64,000 nucleotides of DNA from Pseudomonas oryzihabitans (GCF_001518815.1 NZ_CP013987.1:2025001-2089000), one strand, 5' to 3'; counted from the stretch's first letter, positions 50,791-62,838 are shown. A program made the numbers and translations. Notes: generated by a model not told the origin, from the sequence alone.

Positions 50791-51972
50791 ATGAGCACGA
50801 TCGAGGAGGCTGCTGGCTGGCTGACGCTGGCCCGCGAAATCGGCGCGGAGTTCGCCGCCCGGGTGGTGGCCGACGAACGCGAGCGCATTCGTCCCGACGC
50901 CCAGCTGCAAAGACTCAAGGACAGCGGCCTGACCAACCTGGTCATACCCGTGCACCTCGGGGGCGCCGGTCAGCCTTGGTCGCTGGCCATGCGTGTGCTG
51001 CGCGAGATCGCTGCCGGTGATGGTTCAGTGGGCCTGCTCTATGGGTACCACCTGCTCAATACCGTCAACCTGCGGCGCGAGCCCCGGCCCAGGCGCGACC
51101 GACTACTGGCGGAAATCGCGGAAGGCCGTCTGTGGCTGGCCGGGGTGGTCAATCCGCGTGATGACGACATCCTGGCCCTTCCGCTCGCCGGCGGTGGCTA
51201 TCGCCTGACCGGGCGCAAGGGTTTCTGTAGCGGTGCCGCCTTTGCCGACCGCCTCACCATCAGCGCCCGCGACCGGGAGAGTGGCGCACGGCTGATGGTC
51301 ACCCTGCCGGCGGACCGGCCCGGATTGGCCTACGCCGATGACTGGGATCACTTCGGCGTGGCCCGCAGCGACAGTGGCAGCTTTACCCTAACAGACGTCT
51401 GGGCCAGCGCCGAGGAGGTCCAGATCTGCGACCTGGAGGACGCCGACGACTTCGCCGCGGTGATCCGCACCCCGGTCAACCAGTCGGCTTTTACCCAGTA
51501 CTACCTGGGGGCAGCCCAGGGCGCCCTGCGCGAGGCGCGACGCTATCTGCACGAAGAGGCGCGGCCCTGGGTGCATTCCCTGGCCACCCGCGCCAGCGAG
51601 GATCAACTGGTGCTGAGCCAGATGGGCGAACTCTGGATCGCCCTCCAAGGCGCCGTGGCCCTGGCCGATCTAGCGGCGCAACGGGTACAGGAGCTGCTCG
51701 ACGCCGACGATGCCTTTACCGCCGAACTGCGCGGCGAGACGGCCATTGCCGTGGCCAGCGCCAAGGTGCTGGCGGCGCGCACCGCGCTGGACGTCACAAC
51801 TCGCGTGTTCGACGCCCTGGGCGCTCGCGCCACGCACAACCGTCTCGGCCTGGATCGCTTCTGGCGCGATGTGCGCACCCACAGCCTGCACGATCCACTG
51901 GCCTACAAGGTACTGGAGGTCGGTTGTTATGCGGTCAAAGGCCAGTATCCCGATATCCGCGCCTATACCTGA
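50791..51972 (+). CDS. Acyl-CoA dehydrogenase-fold flavin monooxygenase, DszC/SfnB-like
   Basis: This 393-residue protein has the acyl-CoA dehydrogenase fold, with LGGAGQPWS (about residue 58), GDGSVGLLYGYH (about 80), a middle beta domain (LTGRKGFCSGAAFADRLTI, about 140) and the C-terminal helical domain (VTTRVFDALGARATHNRLGLDRFWRD). It lacks the catalytic Glu pattern of true acyl-CoA dehydrogenases. The wording of RKGFCSGA and the FDALGAR end match the DszC/SfnB group, which oxygenates sulfur compounds with reduced flavin. It begins right after the stop of the DszA-like gene. Confidence 0.85.
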   Translation: MSTIEEAAGWLTLAREIGAEFAARVVADERERIRPDAQLQRLKDSGLTNLVIPVHLGGAGQPWSLAMRVLREIAAGDGSVGLLYGYHLLNTVNLRREPRPRRDRLLAEIAEGRLWLAGVVNPRDDDILALPLAGGGYRLTGRKGFCSGAAFADRLTISARDRESGARLMVTLPADRPGLAYADDWDHFGVARSDSGSFTLTDVWASAEEVQICDLEDADDFAAVIRTPVNQSAFTQYYLGAAQGALREARRYLHEEARPWVHSLATRASEDQLVLSQMGELWIALQGAVALADLAAQRVQELLDADDAFTAELRGETAIAVASAKVLAARTALDVTTRVFDALGARATHNRLGLDRFWRDVRTHSLHDPLAYKVLEVGCYAVKGQYPDIRAYT

Positions 51973-52100
51973 CGAACGTCCGTATCACCGCTGTGGATTT
52001 AGTGTGGAGTGGACGACGTAGCACTGAACAAGGGCAGGTGAGATGGCCCTGGGTTATGCTTGGGATGCATGTCCAGAACCGAAAAGTCAGGCGCCTCCTC

Positions 52101-52994
52101 ATGAAGACCGACGATATCGAAGCCTTTGTCGCGGTGCTCCGCAGCGGTTCCCTCAATGCCGCCGCACTGTCCCTGGGACTTACCCAGCCAGCCATCACCC
52201 GCCGCCTGCAGAGCCTGGAACAGGATCTGGGTGTCGAGTTGCTCGACCGCCACACCAAGCCACTCAAGCCGACACGCCTGGGTCAGGAGGTCTACGGCCA
52301 CTGCCGCGCCATCCTGCGCGAGATGGACGCCCTGCGCGAGCGAGTGGCGGGTGATGTCCCGCCGTCCGGACTGCTGCGCCTTGGCGTACCCCAGACCTTG
52401 GGCGATGCGCTGTTGCTGGAGGCCGTGAAGGCTATCCGCACCCGCTACCCGGAACTGCGTACCCAGGTGGCGACCGGTTGGGGCAGCGTGCTGGTCAGCC
52501 GTATCGAGCACGGCGAGCTGGAGGGCGCCCTGGTGCTGTTTCCGGCCAACAAGGTGTTTCCCGACGGCGTCGAGGCCAATGCCTTGGGCGCCATGCCGCT
52601 GCAGGTGGTCTGCGCCCGAGACCAGGCGCCGGTCAAGGCGCAACGGCTGGCCGACATCCAGGGTCAGGGCTGGGTGCTCAATCCCGATGGCTGTGGCTTT
52701 CGCGCCAGCCTGCAACGAACCCTGGCCGAGCAGGGTCAGGCGTTGCGTATTAACCTGGAAACCTATGGCACAGAACTCCAGCTCGGCCTCGTGGCGGACG
52801 ACCAGGGTCTAGGCCTGGTCCCGGCACCGCTGCTGGCCTTGAGTGCCCATCGCGAACGCCTGGCGGTGATCCCGCTGAAGGACTTCAAGCCGGAGATCCA
52901 GCTATGGCTGATCTACCCGCGCTTTCTCGGACCGCTGCAGGAGGTGGTCGAGGGGTTCGGGCGGGCGGCGAGTCAGCTGTTGGCAACCTCCTGA
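52101..52994 (+). CDS. LysR-family transcriptional regulator
   Basis: This 297-residue regulator has the N-terminal winged helix TDDIEAFVAVLRSGSLNAAALSLGLTQPAITRRLQSLEQDLG and a LysR effector domain. It lies 128 bases after the DszC-like gene on the same strand. The frame is open 59 codons upstream, but the ATG before KTDDIEAF matches the normal LysR start. It may regulate the adjacent oxygenase operon; it is not CysB itself (CysB starts MKLQQLRY). The ribosome site is weak. Confidence 0.87.
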   Translation: MKTDDIEAFVAVLRSGSLNAAALSLGLTQPAITRRLQSLEQDLGVELLDRHTKPLKPTRLGQEVYGHCRAILREMDALRERVAGDVPPSGLLRLGVPQTLGDALLLEAVKAIRTRYPELRTQVATGWGSVLVSRIEHGELEGALVLFPANKVFPDGVEANALGAMPLQVVCARDQAPVKAQRLADIQGQGWVLNPDGCGFRASLQRTLAEQGQALRINLETYGTELQLGLVADDQGLGLVPAPLLALSAHRERLAVIPLKDFKPEIQLWLIYPRFLGPLQEVVEGFGRAASQLLATS

Positions 52995-53000
52995 CAGCAG

Positions 53001-53031
53001 AACGCCCGGTAGCCAGGCTGCCGGGCGTTCG
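53001..53031. terminator. Bidirectional hairpin terminator between LysR gene and acnA
   Basis: Perfect 10-base arms GAACGCCCGG/CCGGGCGTTC with an 11-base loop lie exactly between two convergent stop codons (52994 and 53043). Confidence 0.7.
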
Positions 53032-53042
53032 CTAACGCCTGC

Positions 53043-55742
<2,700 letters not shown>

Positions 55743-55890
55743 CAGGGGTCTCCTTATCGACGGTTGCCCGCTGGCCGTTCGGGCCTCGAAAGGCAGACGA
55801 GACCCGTTCCAGCGCTGCGCGGACTGATTTTTCTAGGTGTAGTACTGGACCGACAGCCGCCGCTGGCGTTCCCCAGACGGCGCGCTGGGG

Positions 55891-55896
55891 TATAGT
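55891..55896 (+). promoter_or_regulatory. Probable -10 box (TATAGT) of rlmM
   Basis: TATAGT lies 35 bases before the GTG start, just after a CCCCAG/CTGGGG inverted repeat. No good -35 box is seen at the right distance. Confidence 0.4.
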
Positions 55897-55931
55897 GCGC
55901 GCCCTGCGTGACCCCTTGAGGAAGCCCTGTC

Positions 55932-56993
55932 GTGAATACCTTGTTGCTGCTGTGCCGTACCGGATTCGAAGGCGAGGTCTGCGCCGAGCTCGGTGAGCGG
56001 GCGGCGCTGCTCGGCGTGGCGGGCTACGCCAAAGGCAAGCCGGGCGCGGCCTATGCCGAATTCGTCTGCGGCGATGCGACCGACGCCGCGCGCCTGATGC
56101 AGCACCTGAGGTTCGCCGAGCTGGTCTTTCCCCGCCAATGGTCGCGCGGCGCCTTTCTGAGCCTGCCCGAGCAGGATCGCATCGGTCCGTTGCTGGAGCT
56201 GCTGGCGGGCTATCCCGTCTGCGGCAGCCTGGCGCTGGAAATGCCTGACACCAACGACGGCAAGGCCCTGTCGACCTTTTGCAAGAAGTTCGAACGCCCC
56301 TTGACCCTTGCCCTGCGCAAGGCCGGCCGCCTGGTGGACGATGCCCGGGCGCCGCGTCTGCAGCTGACCTTCCTCAGCGGCCGCGAAGTCTTCGTCGGCC
56401 TGGTCGAGCCGGACAACGCCGCGCTCTGGCCCATGGGCATCCCACGGCTGAAGTTTCCTCGCGAGGCCCCCAGTCGCTCGACGCTCAAACTGGAAGAAGC
56501 TTGGCACCAGTTCATTCCCCGCGCCGAATGGGAGACTCGCCTGGCGCCGGAGATGCGTGCCGTGGATCTGGGCGCGGCGCCTGGTGGCTGGACCTGGCAA
56601 CTAGTGGCCCGCGAGATGCTGGTGACAGCGGTGGACAATGGCCCGATGAACGAGGTGCTGATGGACAGCGGCCTGGTGGAGCACCTGCAGGTCGACGGCT
56701 ATGCCTACGTCCCCAAGCGACCGGTGGACTGGATGGTCTGCGACATCGTCGAGAAGCCTGCGCGCACCGCGGCGTTGATCGAACGCTGGATCGGCGAGGG
56801 TCATTGCCGCGAGGCGGTGGTCAATCTTAAGTTGCCGATGAAGCAGCGCTATCGCGAAGTGGCCGGTATCCTCGAGCGCCTGCGCGACCATTTCGAAGGT
56901 CGCGGCCAGCGCGTGGTCATCGGCTGCAAGCAGCTCTACCACGACCGCGAGGAAGTGACCTGTCATCTGCGCCGGATGGATCGGAAACCCTGA
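55932..56993 (+). CDS. rlmM: 23S rRNA 2'-O-ribose C2498 methyltransferase
   Basis: This 353-residue protein has an N-terminal THUMP-like region (residues 1-160) and a C-terminal Rossmann methyltransferase. The SAM motif is DLGAAPGGWTWQL (about residue 218), followed by DNGPMN, VCDIVEKP (catalytic Asp, about 273) and LKLPMKQRYRE (catalytic Lys, about 300). RlmM methylates C2498 of 23S rRNA before 50S assembly. The start is GTG with GAGGAA upstream. It diverges from acnA. Confidence 0.95.
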   Translation: MNTLLLLCRTGFEGEVCAELGERAALLGVAGYAKGKPGAAYAEFVCGDATDAARLMQHLRFAELVFPRQWSRGAFLSLPEQDRIGPLLELLAGYPVCGSLALEMPDTNDGKALSTFCKKFERPLTLALRKAGRLVDDARAPRLQLTFLSGREVFVGLVEPDNAALWPMGIPRLKFPREAPSRSTLKLEEAWHQFIPRAEWETRLAPEMRAVDLGAAPGGWTWQLVAREMLVTAVDNGPMNEVLMDSGLVEHLQVDGYAYVPKRPVDWMVCDIVEKPARTAALIERWIGEGHCREAVVNLKLPMKQRYREVAGILERLRDHFEGRGQRVVIGCKQLYHDREEVTCHLRRMDRKP

Positions 56994-56996
56994 GGA

Positions 56997-57217
56997 CCTA
57001 TCCAAAGTTTGCTGCGCGTCGGCCAGGCTGCGTTGACAGCCGCCTGGATCGCCAGCCCGCCCTGAGGTGGACCCGTCGAAATGCTCATTTACACTCGTAA
57101 ACTGCGCTTCCTCGACGGCTTTATTCGCTGGCGCTCACCCTTCGGGCCAGCCGTTGGCTGTTACTCTCGCTGGTCGTTGCGCCTTGCCTGTCTCTAGCTC
57201 GCGAAACTTTGCACAGG
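56997..57217. repeat. Second copy of the MITE-like repeat, longer form
   Basis: It starts CCTATCCAAAGTTT and ends AAACTTTGCACAGG, 14-base imperfect terminal inverted repeats with two mismatches. Internal blocks TGCTGCGCGTCGGCCA, ATGCTCATTTACA and TCTCTAGCTCGCG match the copy at 44816-44947, with an extra 70-odd bases in the right half. It fills the gap between rlmM and tusA. Confidence 0.7.
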
Positions 57218-57264
57218 TTCTCGCGCCTACTCGATATCTATTTTTAGCGTTTTCTGGAGTGCCG

Positions 57265-57504
57265 ATGACCCTCGAAGCCGATGCCACCCTCGACGCCAGC
57301 GGGCTCAACTGCCCGGAACCGGTGATGATGCTGCACAACAAGGTGCGCGACATCGCCCCCGGCGCCCTGCTCAAGGTCATCGCCACCGATCCGTCCACCC
57401 AGCGCGACATCCCCAAGTTCTGCGTCTTCCTCGGCCATGAGCTGGTGGAGAAGAGCGAAGGGGAAGGGCGCTACCTGTACTGGATCCGCAAAAAGGTGGA
57501 ATGA
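57265..57504 (+). CDS. tusA: Sulfur carrier protein TusA
   Basis: This 79-residue protein carries the defining CPxP-type motif [15 protein letters not shown] (Cys about residue 14), the [13 protein letters not shown] segment and a C-terminal YLYWIRKK strand. TusA accepts persulfide sulfur from the cysteine desulfurase IscS and passes it on for tRNA 2-thiouridine and molybdenum cofactor synthesis. The frame is open 66 codons upstream through the repeat element, but the ATG with TGGAG upstream gives the right length. Confidence 0.95.
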   Translation: MTLEADATLDASGLNCPEPVMMLHNKVRDIAPGALLKVIATDPSTQRDIPKFCVFLGHELVEKSEGEGRYLYWIRKKVE

Positions 57505-57578
57505 CCTTCAGCGCAGGGCTCGCTTTGCTGCTGTGACTTGGCTCACAATCGCCGGTCTAGCAAGCAGGGATGCCTTTG

Positions 57579-58160
57579 ATGAAAGCCAGGACGCTGTGTG
57601 TTGTTTCGTTGATTCTCGCGGGTTGTACCTCGGTACAGGTCGAGCCTGTCGCGGTACGTCCGGATCTGGTGTGTATCCAGGAAAATCCTGCCGTCTGGGT
57701 AAAGGATTTCCTGCCCGTGGTCCGTGCCGGCTTCGCCCGCCATGGCGTCCCTACCGAGACCTATGCGCAGGTGCCGCGCCAGTGCCCTTATGTTCTCGAG
57801 TACACCGCCCGGCAGACGTGGGATATGGCCCCCTATCTCTCCGTGGCCGAGTTGACGATTCGCGATGCCGGTGGCCGCCAGGTGGGCCAGGCCGATTACC
57901 ATCTGCGTGGCAAGGGTGGCCTCTCCCTGATGAAGTGGCAGGGAACCGCGGCGAAGCTCAATCCGGTGATAGACCAACTCCTGGGTCAGATGCGTCCCGC
58001 GCCCGTCGTCCGGTCCACAGCGCCTGTTGCCTCGACCGCCATGCCGGCTGCGCTGACCTTTGAAGACGAGCTGGCTGCACTTCAGGCCAGAAACCTGGGT
58101 TATCAGGCTTACAGCGAGCAGTACCACGCCCTTCGTCAGCGTTATGGCCTGGATCGTTGA
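57579..58160 (+). CDS. Putative lipoprotein, unknown function
   Basis: The 193-residue product begins MKARTLCVVSLILAGC, a clear lipoprotein signal with lipobox LAGC (Cys at residue 16). The mature part has a YTARQTWDMAPYLSVAELTIRDAGGRQVGQADY region and a Sbal_3080-type fold is likely. It continues with a Pro/Ala/Val-rich linker near residue 145 and ends in YSEQYHALRQRYGLDR. An ATG three codons upstream is an alternative start. No neighbour explains its role; it is probably anchored to the inner face of the outer membrane. Confidence 0.78.
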   Translation: MKARTLCVVSLILAGCTSVQVEPVAVRPDLVCIQENPAVWVKDFLPVVRAGFARHGVPTETYAQVPRQCPYVLEYTARQTWDMAPYLSVAELTIRDAGGRQVGQADYHLRGKGGLSLMKWQGTAAKLNPVIDQLLGQMRPAPVVRSTAPVASTAMPAALTFEDELAALQARNLGYQAYSEQYHALRQRYGLDR

Positions 58161-58180
58161 AAACGGGGCTGAGCCGAGGG

Positions 58181-58365
58181 TGTTGGGCTTCGCTGCGCTC
58201 AACCCAACCTACGGGGATGCGGTTCTGTAGGTTGGGCGCAGACGGCCCCATTGTCGAAGCCCAACAGGACGATGCCAGCCACCCCGTAGCGTGGAAAACC
58301 GCGCAGCGTTTTCCACCGTCGAGCCCCCGACCTCGTAGACAAGGCCGCGCCGTTGTCCAGGCTAC
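58181..58365. repeat. Dispersed intergenic repeat with CCCAACCTAC/GTAGGTTGGG hairpin
   Basis: This gap between convergent genes holds the TGTTGGGCTTCGCTGCGCTCAACCCAACC unit in parts, its inverted partner, and two diverged copies of the CGTTTTCCA block seen at 46790-47178. It probably acts as a transcription end for both sides. Confidence 0.6.
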
Positions 58366-58374
58366 GTTCTACGT

Positions 58375-59025
58375 TCAGGCGCTAGCGGCCGCTCTGACCA
58401 CCCCCACCAGATGCTCCCCCAGCCGCCGATGCTGGTCCGCTTCGAAATGCACGCCGTCCACTGGGCTTACCTGGATGAGCTCCCCGGCATCGACGAAGGT
58501 CGCGCCCTGGGCCTCGGCTACCTGGCGATAGCGCTCGGCCAATTGGCGGGACTTGGCCGCGCCGCCGGCGAAGATCTCGCCGAGAAAGCCCACTTCCTCG
58601 ATGGGGGCCGGTGCCATCACGATGAGCCTGGGCGTGGCGCCGTTCGGGCCGGCATTGCAGCGTTTGATCTCTTCCAGCAGCACCTGCAACGCACTGGCGA
58701 TGTCCGCAGGCGTCACCGACAGCCGTGCCTTGAGATCGTTGGTGCCGAGCATCAGCAGCAGAACGTCCACGGGCAGCTGGCTTTCCAGGCAGGGTCGGAG
58801 ATAGGTGAGGCCGTTCTTGTGCTGGCCGTCGATGGGGTCGTCGTGCACCGTGGTTCGTGCCGGCAGGCCTTCTTCGATCACCTGCCAGTCGCTGCCCAGG
58901 CCGCGGGCCAGGATGCCGGTCCAGCGTTCGTCCCAGCCGAAGCGTTCGAGTACGCCCGGCTGGGTCAATGGCCGGGTGCCATGGGTGTTGGAGTCGCCAT
59001 AACAGAGCAGGGTACGCAGGGGCAT
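58375..59025 (-). CDS. SGNH/GDSL-family hydrolase (arylesterase type)
   Basis: This 216-residue enzyme has block I LLCYGDSNTHG (nucleophile Ser at about residue 10), block III LMLGTNDLK (about 85) and block V DGVHFEADQH (catalytic Asp and His, about 195). The GDSN rather than GDSL form and the length match cytosolic arylesterases such as the M. smegmatis/Pseudomonas type. There is no signal peptide. GAGG precedes the chosen ATG; an 11-codon extension is less likely. The substrate is unknown. Confidence 0.87.
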   Translation of the reverse strand: MPLRTLLCYGDSNTHGTRPLTQPGVLERFGWDERWTGILARGLGSDWQVIEEGLPARTTVHDDPIDGQHKNGLTYLRPCLESQLPVDVLLLMLGTNDLKARLSVTPADIASALQVLLEEIKRCNAGPNGATPRLIVMAPAPIEEVGFLGEIFAGGAAKSRQLAERYRQVAEAQGATFVDAGELIQVSPVDGVHFEADQHRRLGEHLVGVVRAAASA

Positions 59026-59109
59026 GTCAGGACCTCGCCAGGACAGAGTGACGTACACCCTAGAGGCTTTTCCGCAGCGCCGCGAGGACCGACGGTCGTG
59101 CCAGCGGCC

Positions 59110-61263
59110 TCAGCCTTCGCTCGGCGCTTCGCTGCCCCGCGCCGCCTGATCCAGCGGCGAGCCGCCTACCTCGTAGCGCACGTTCATGCGCGGCGACGCC
59201 AGTTCGATGCCGGCATCGTCCAGGTAGCGCTTGAGCTTGAGGTTGAAGGCCCGCGAGACCTCCCACTGCTTGATTGGTGCGGTCTTGAAGCGAAATCTCA
59301 GGATGGCCATGCCCGAATCGAAGCTCTCCACCCCCTGCAGCTCCAGCGGCGACCAGATGTCCCGGCCCATCAGCGGGTCCTGGCGCAGCGAGCGGCCGAC
59401 CTCCTGGACCATCTCGATAGCCTTGTCCACCGACATCGCCTGCGGGATCGGCAGGCGGAAGATGGCGTAGCCGAACTGCCGCGAGTAGTTCTGGATGCTC
59501 TTGATCTCGCTGAAGGGGATGGTGTGGACGATGCCGTCGATGTCCCGCAGCCGCACGGTGCGGATGGTCAGGCCCTCGACGGTACCCAGGTGGTTGCCCA
59601 CGTCGACGTAGTCGCCGATGGCCAGGGAATCCTCGATGATGATGAATAGCCCGGTGATGAGGTCGGCTACCAGGCTCTGGGCACCAAAGCCCACCGCCAG
59701 GCCGATGACGCCGGCACCCGCCAGCAGCGGGGTGACGTTCACGCCCATGTTGGCCAGGGCGACGATCAGGGCGATGACGAAGATGGTCAGGAACAGCACG
59801 TTGCGGATCAGCGGCAACATGGTCTGGGCGCGAGCATTGTTGGGGCTCACGCGGTGCAGATTGAGGCTGCGATGGATGGCGGTGTCGGCCAGGATCCATA
59901 CCAGCCAGGCCAGCAACAGGGTGCCACCCAGGCCAAAGAACTTGCTGGCGACCGCATGGCCGTCACCCTGGCTGAACCCCAGCAGGGAGAGATTCCAGGC
60001 CCGCAGGGCCAGCTCGATTCCCACCAGCCAGATGACGATCCCCAGTACCAGCACGAAGAACGCCCGCAGCCGTTCGGCATAGGCTTCCTGGATTCGGCCG
60101 TGATGGCGCCGGTGCAGCAGGCGCGCCCGGACCAGGGCATTGAGCCCCATGGCGGCACCCATGGTCACGGCGAACAGCAGTGCCCGGCGCAGGGCGTCGC
60201 TGGTGTCGCCGGCTGAAACGAAGGTAGCCACCACCGAGACGGCCACCAGGATCAGCAGCGGCAGGTGCCAGAGCCGGGCGATCAGGTGGCGCACGCCCTG
60301 GAGACCGCGCAGCGCCTGACGCTTGGCCAGGGGCTGGTTGCGGATCAGGTGGGCGATGGGGCGGCGGAATCTAAGGGCGAATTGCGCCGTGAGCAGGGCG
60401 GCGCAGATATTGGCGCCAATGGCGATGACCGCGGCCAGGTGCGGCCCCAGGGTCTCGGCCAGGTGCGGATCGCTGGCCACGCCACCCAGGGCCGCCAGGC
60501 TGCCGATGATCCACAGCGGGCGAAAGGCGCGCCGGCGCAGGATCAGCAACGCCCGGCTGCGGTGCGCGCCGCTGGGCAGGGAGCAGATCACTACTACCGT
60601 TGCCGCGAACAGCGGGCCGATGACGGCGGCATAGGCCAGGGTCACGGCCACGGTCTTGCCCAGGGAATCCGGCATCCACAGGGATACCAGCAGGGTGATG
60701 ACGAACGCCAGCAGCCAGGGTGCCAGCTTGCGCAGGGCGAAACGCACCAGGTCCAGGGTCCGCGGTCTGAGCGGCAACTCCTCGGCCAGCCCGAACCTGA
60801 TGCGCAGCCGATGGCTGATGCTCTTCAGGCCCAGGGCACAACCGGCCCAGAAGGCCAGGGTGATGACGAAACCCAACAGCAGATTGAGCCGCTGTTCGGG
60901 CGCGGGTGCCAACATGGCCAGCTCCGCGCCAGCCTGATCCAGCTGGAATTGCCAGCGCTCGCGCAGGTTGTCGCGCTGCAATTGCTGCTCGACCACCGTC
61001 ATGGTGTCGGTGATCAGGCCGATCACTCCCTGGGAGGCGCTGGGTTCCGCCTTGGTCTGGGCGGCCTGCAGCTTCTTGAGATCCGCCAGCAGACGATTGC
61101 GCTGCTGATCGCTTTCCAGGGTCTTGATGACCTGGTCCAGGGACTGGCCGAACTGGGGGTCGACCTGATCCTTCTCTGTACCTGGCAGCCCGGGCAGGGC
61201 TGCCTGGACCGGACCGATGAGCAGGAAGCAGAGGCAAAACAGCTGTAGCAGGCGAAAGATCAT
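59110..61263 (-). CDS. MscS-family mechanosensitive ion channel, large multi-helix type
   Basis: This 717-residue membrane protein starts with a signal peptide (cleavage near VQAALP, about residue 22) and a periplasmic coiled segment (about 30-130). Around 11 helices follow, ending in the MscS core. The pore helix reads VNVTPLLAGAGVIGLAVGFGAQSLVADLITGLF (about residues 510-545), then the beta domain IGDYVDVGNHLGTVEGLTIRTVRLRDIDG. Such channels open under membrane tension to release solutes on osmotic downshock. It stands alone between the SGNH hydrolase and MATE genes. Confidence 0.92.
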   Translation of the reverse strand: MIFRLLQLFCLCFLLIGPVQAALPGLPGTEKDQVDPQFGQSLDQVIKTLESDQQRNRLLADLKKLQAAQTKAEPSASQGVIGLITDTMTVVEQQLQRDNLRERWQFQLDQAGAELAMLAPAPEQRLNLLLGFVITLAFWAGCALGLKSISHRLRIRFGLAEELPLRPRTLDLVRFALRKLAPWLLAFVITLLVSLWMPDSLGKTVAVTLAYAAVIGPLFAATVVVICSLPSGAHRSRALLILRRRAFRPLWIIGSLAALGGVASDPHLAETLGPHLAAVIAIGANICAALLTAQFALRFRRPIAHLIRNQPLAKRQALRGLQGVRHLIARLWHLPLLILVAVSVVATFVSAGDTSDALRRALLFAVTMGAAMGLNALVRARLLHRRHHGRIQEAYAERLRAFFVLVLGIVIWLVGIELALRAWNLSLLGFSQGDGHAVASKFFGLGGTLLLAWLVWILADTAIHRSLNLHRVSPNNARAQTMLPLIRNVLFLTIFVIALIVALANMGVNVTPLLAGAGVIGLAVGFGAQSLVADLITGLFIIIEDSLAIGDYVDVGNHLGTVEGLTIRTVRLRDIDGIVHTIPFSEIKSIQNYSRQFGYAIFRLPIPQAMSVDKAIEMVQEVGRSLRQDPLMGRDIWSPLELQGVESFDSGMAILRFRFKTAPIKQWEVSRAFNLKLKRYLDDAGIELASPRMNVRYEVGGSPLDQAARGSEAPSEG

Positions 61264-61331
61264 CGAAGCCGCACGCTCGCGAAAGGTGAAAACGCCCGTC
61301 CTGAACGGCCCAGGGCCGTCCGACGAGGGGG

Positions 61332-62708
61332 TCAGTGTAACAAGGGCTTGGCGCCGTGGATGCGTCGACGGGCACTGCGCGCCAGGCGCACCGAAAGCAG
61401 GATGGCCGCGCAGGTCAGACCCAGTACCAGGCCCTGCCAGAGGCCGGCCGGTCCGCGTGGCGCACCGAACCAGTCGCTCAGTCCCAGCGCCCAGCCGACC
61501 GGCAGTCCCACGCCCCAGTAGGCCAGCAGGGTGATGACCATGGTCGCGCGGGTATCCTGATAGCCGCGCAGGGCGCCCGCGGCGGTGACCTGGATGGCGT
61601 CGGAGAACTGGAAGATGCCGGCGAATACCAGCAGCGAGGCCGCCAGCTGGATCACCGCCAGGTCCTGGGAGTAGAGCCCGGCGATGAAGGTGCGCGCGGT
61701 CAGCATCAGGGTGCAGGAAACGCAGGCGCAGAGCAGCCCGGCGGCCATGCCGACGCCCGCGGCGAAACGGGCCTCGCGCGGCTCGCCGCGGCCCAGTGCC
61801 TGACCGACGCGGACGGTTACCGCCATCCCCAGCGCCAGGGGCACCATGAACACCAGACCGGAGAAGTTGAGCGCCACCTGGTGACCGGCCACCACGGTCG
61901 GGCCCAGTTCACCGATCAGCAACGCCACCACGGAGAAGATGCTGGACTCGGCGAACACGGCGATGCCGATGGGCACGCCGATGGCCAGCAGGGCGCGCAG
62001 CGTGGGTCCGTGTGGCCGCTCGAAGCGGGCGAAGATGGCGCAGGAGCGATAGCGTTCGGTACGGATTATCGCCAGCATGGCCAGCAGCATCGCCCACATC
62101 ACCGTGCCGGAGGCGAAGCCGCAGCCGGCGCCGCCCAGGGCCGGCAGGCCCAGGTGGCCCTGGATGAAGATCCAGTTCAGCGGCACGTTCAGCGCCAACC
62201 CCGCGAGGCCGACCAGCATCGCCGGCCGGGTGCGCCCGAGGCCGTCGCTGAAGCAGCGCAGCACATAGTAGAAGGCGGTGGCTGGCAACCCCATGGCGAT
62301 GCCCTTGAGATAGAGCAGGGTCGGGCCGATCAGTTGCGGGTCGACGTGCATGGCCACCAGCAGCGGCCGGGCATTGAGCAGTAGCAGGCTGGCGATGAGG
62401 CCACAGCCAAGGGCCAGCCACAGCGCCTGGCGCACTAGCGAGCCGATCTCACCGCTGCGCCCGCCGCCGTGGCGCTCGGCTACCTTGGGCGTGGTCGCCA
62501 GCAGGATGCCGGTCATCAGCAGGAACACCGGAATCCACACGGAGTTGCCCAGGGCGACGGCAGCCAGATCCAGCGGCCCGACACGGCCGGCCATCACGGC
62601 GTCGACGAAGCCCATGGCCGAATGCGAGAGCTGGGCGATGACGATGGGCGCGGCCAGGGAGAGCAGGGCGCCGAATTCACGTCTGATACGAGGCAGAGAG
62701 GAGGTCAC
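61332..62708 (-). CDS. MATE-family multidrug efflux transporter (NorM/PmpM-like)
   Basis: This 458-residue protein has 12 predicted helices in two halves. Helix 1 reads PIVIAQLSHSAMGFVDAVMAGRVGPLDLAAVALGNS, and the second half has GVPIGIAVFAESSIFSVVALLIG (about 240), HQVALNFSGLVFMVPLALGMAVTVRVGQ and GALRGYQDTR. These are NorM-type patterns for cation-coupled export of drugs and dyes. The start seems to be GTG with little ribosome site. It diverges from pdxB. Confidence 0.92.
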   Translation of the reverse strand: MTSSLPRIRREFGALLSLAAPIVIAQLSHSAMGFVDAVMAGRVGPLDLAAVALGNSVWIPVFLLMTGILLATTPKVAERHGGGRSGEIGSLVRQALWLALGCGLIASLLLLNARPLLVAMHVDPQLIGPTLLYLKGIAMGLPATAFYYVLRCFSDGLGRTRPAMLVGLAGLALNVPLNWIFIQGHLGLPALGGAGCGFASGTVMWAMLLAMLAIIRTERYRSCAIFARFERPHGPTLRALLAIGVPIGIAVFAESSIFSVVALLIGELGPTVVAGHQVALNFSGLVFMVPLALGMAVTVRVGQALGRGEPREARFAAGVGMAAGLLCACVSCTLMLTARTFIAGLYSQDLAVIQLAASLLVFAGIFQFSDAIQVTAAGALRGYQDTRATMVITLLAYWGVGLPVGWALGLSDWFGAPRGPAGLWQGLVLGLTCAAILLSVRLARSARRRIHGAKPLLH

Positions 62709-62838
62709 TTGAGCGGTCGGTCAGCTTCGGGGCCAATAGTCTAGACCTCATGGCCGGCGTGGCAAGCCTCGCGGCGACCGTTGCCTGGTGCGAATGGCCT
62801 GCTAAAGTGCCGATCCCCGCCCCTGCGAGTGCCCAGGC

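Noticed and set aside
57067-57264. N-terminal extension of TusA by 66 codons
   Set aside because: It translates the intergenic repeat element; TusA proteins are about 80 residues.
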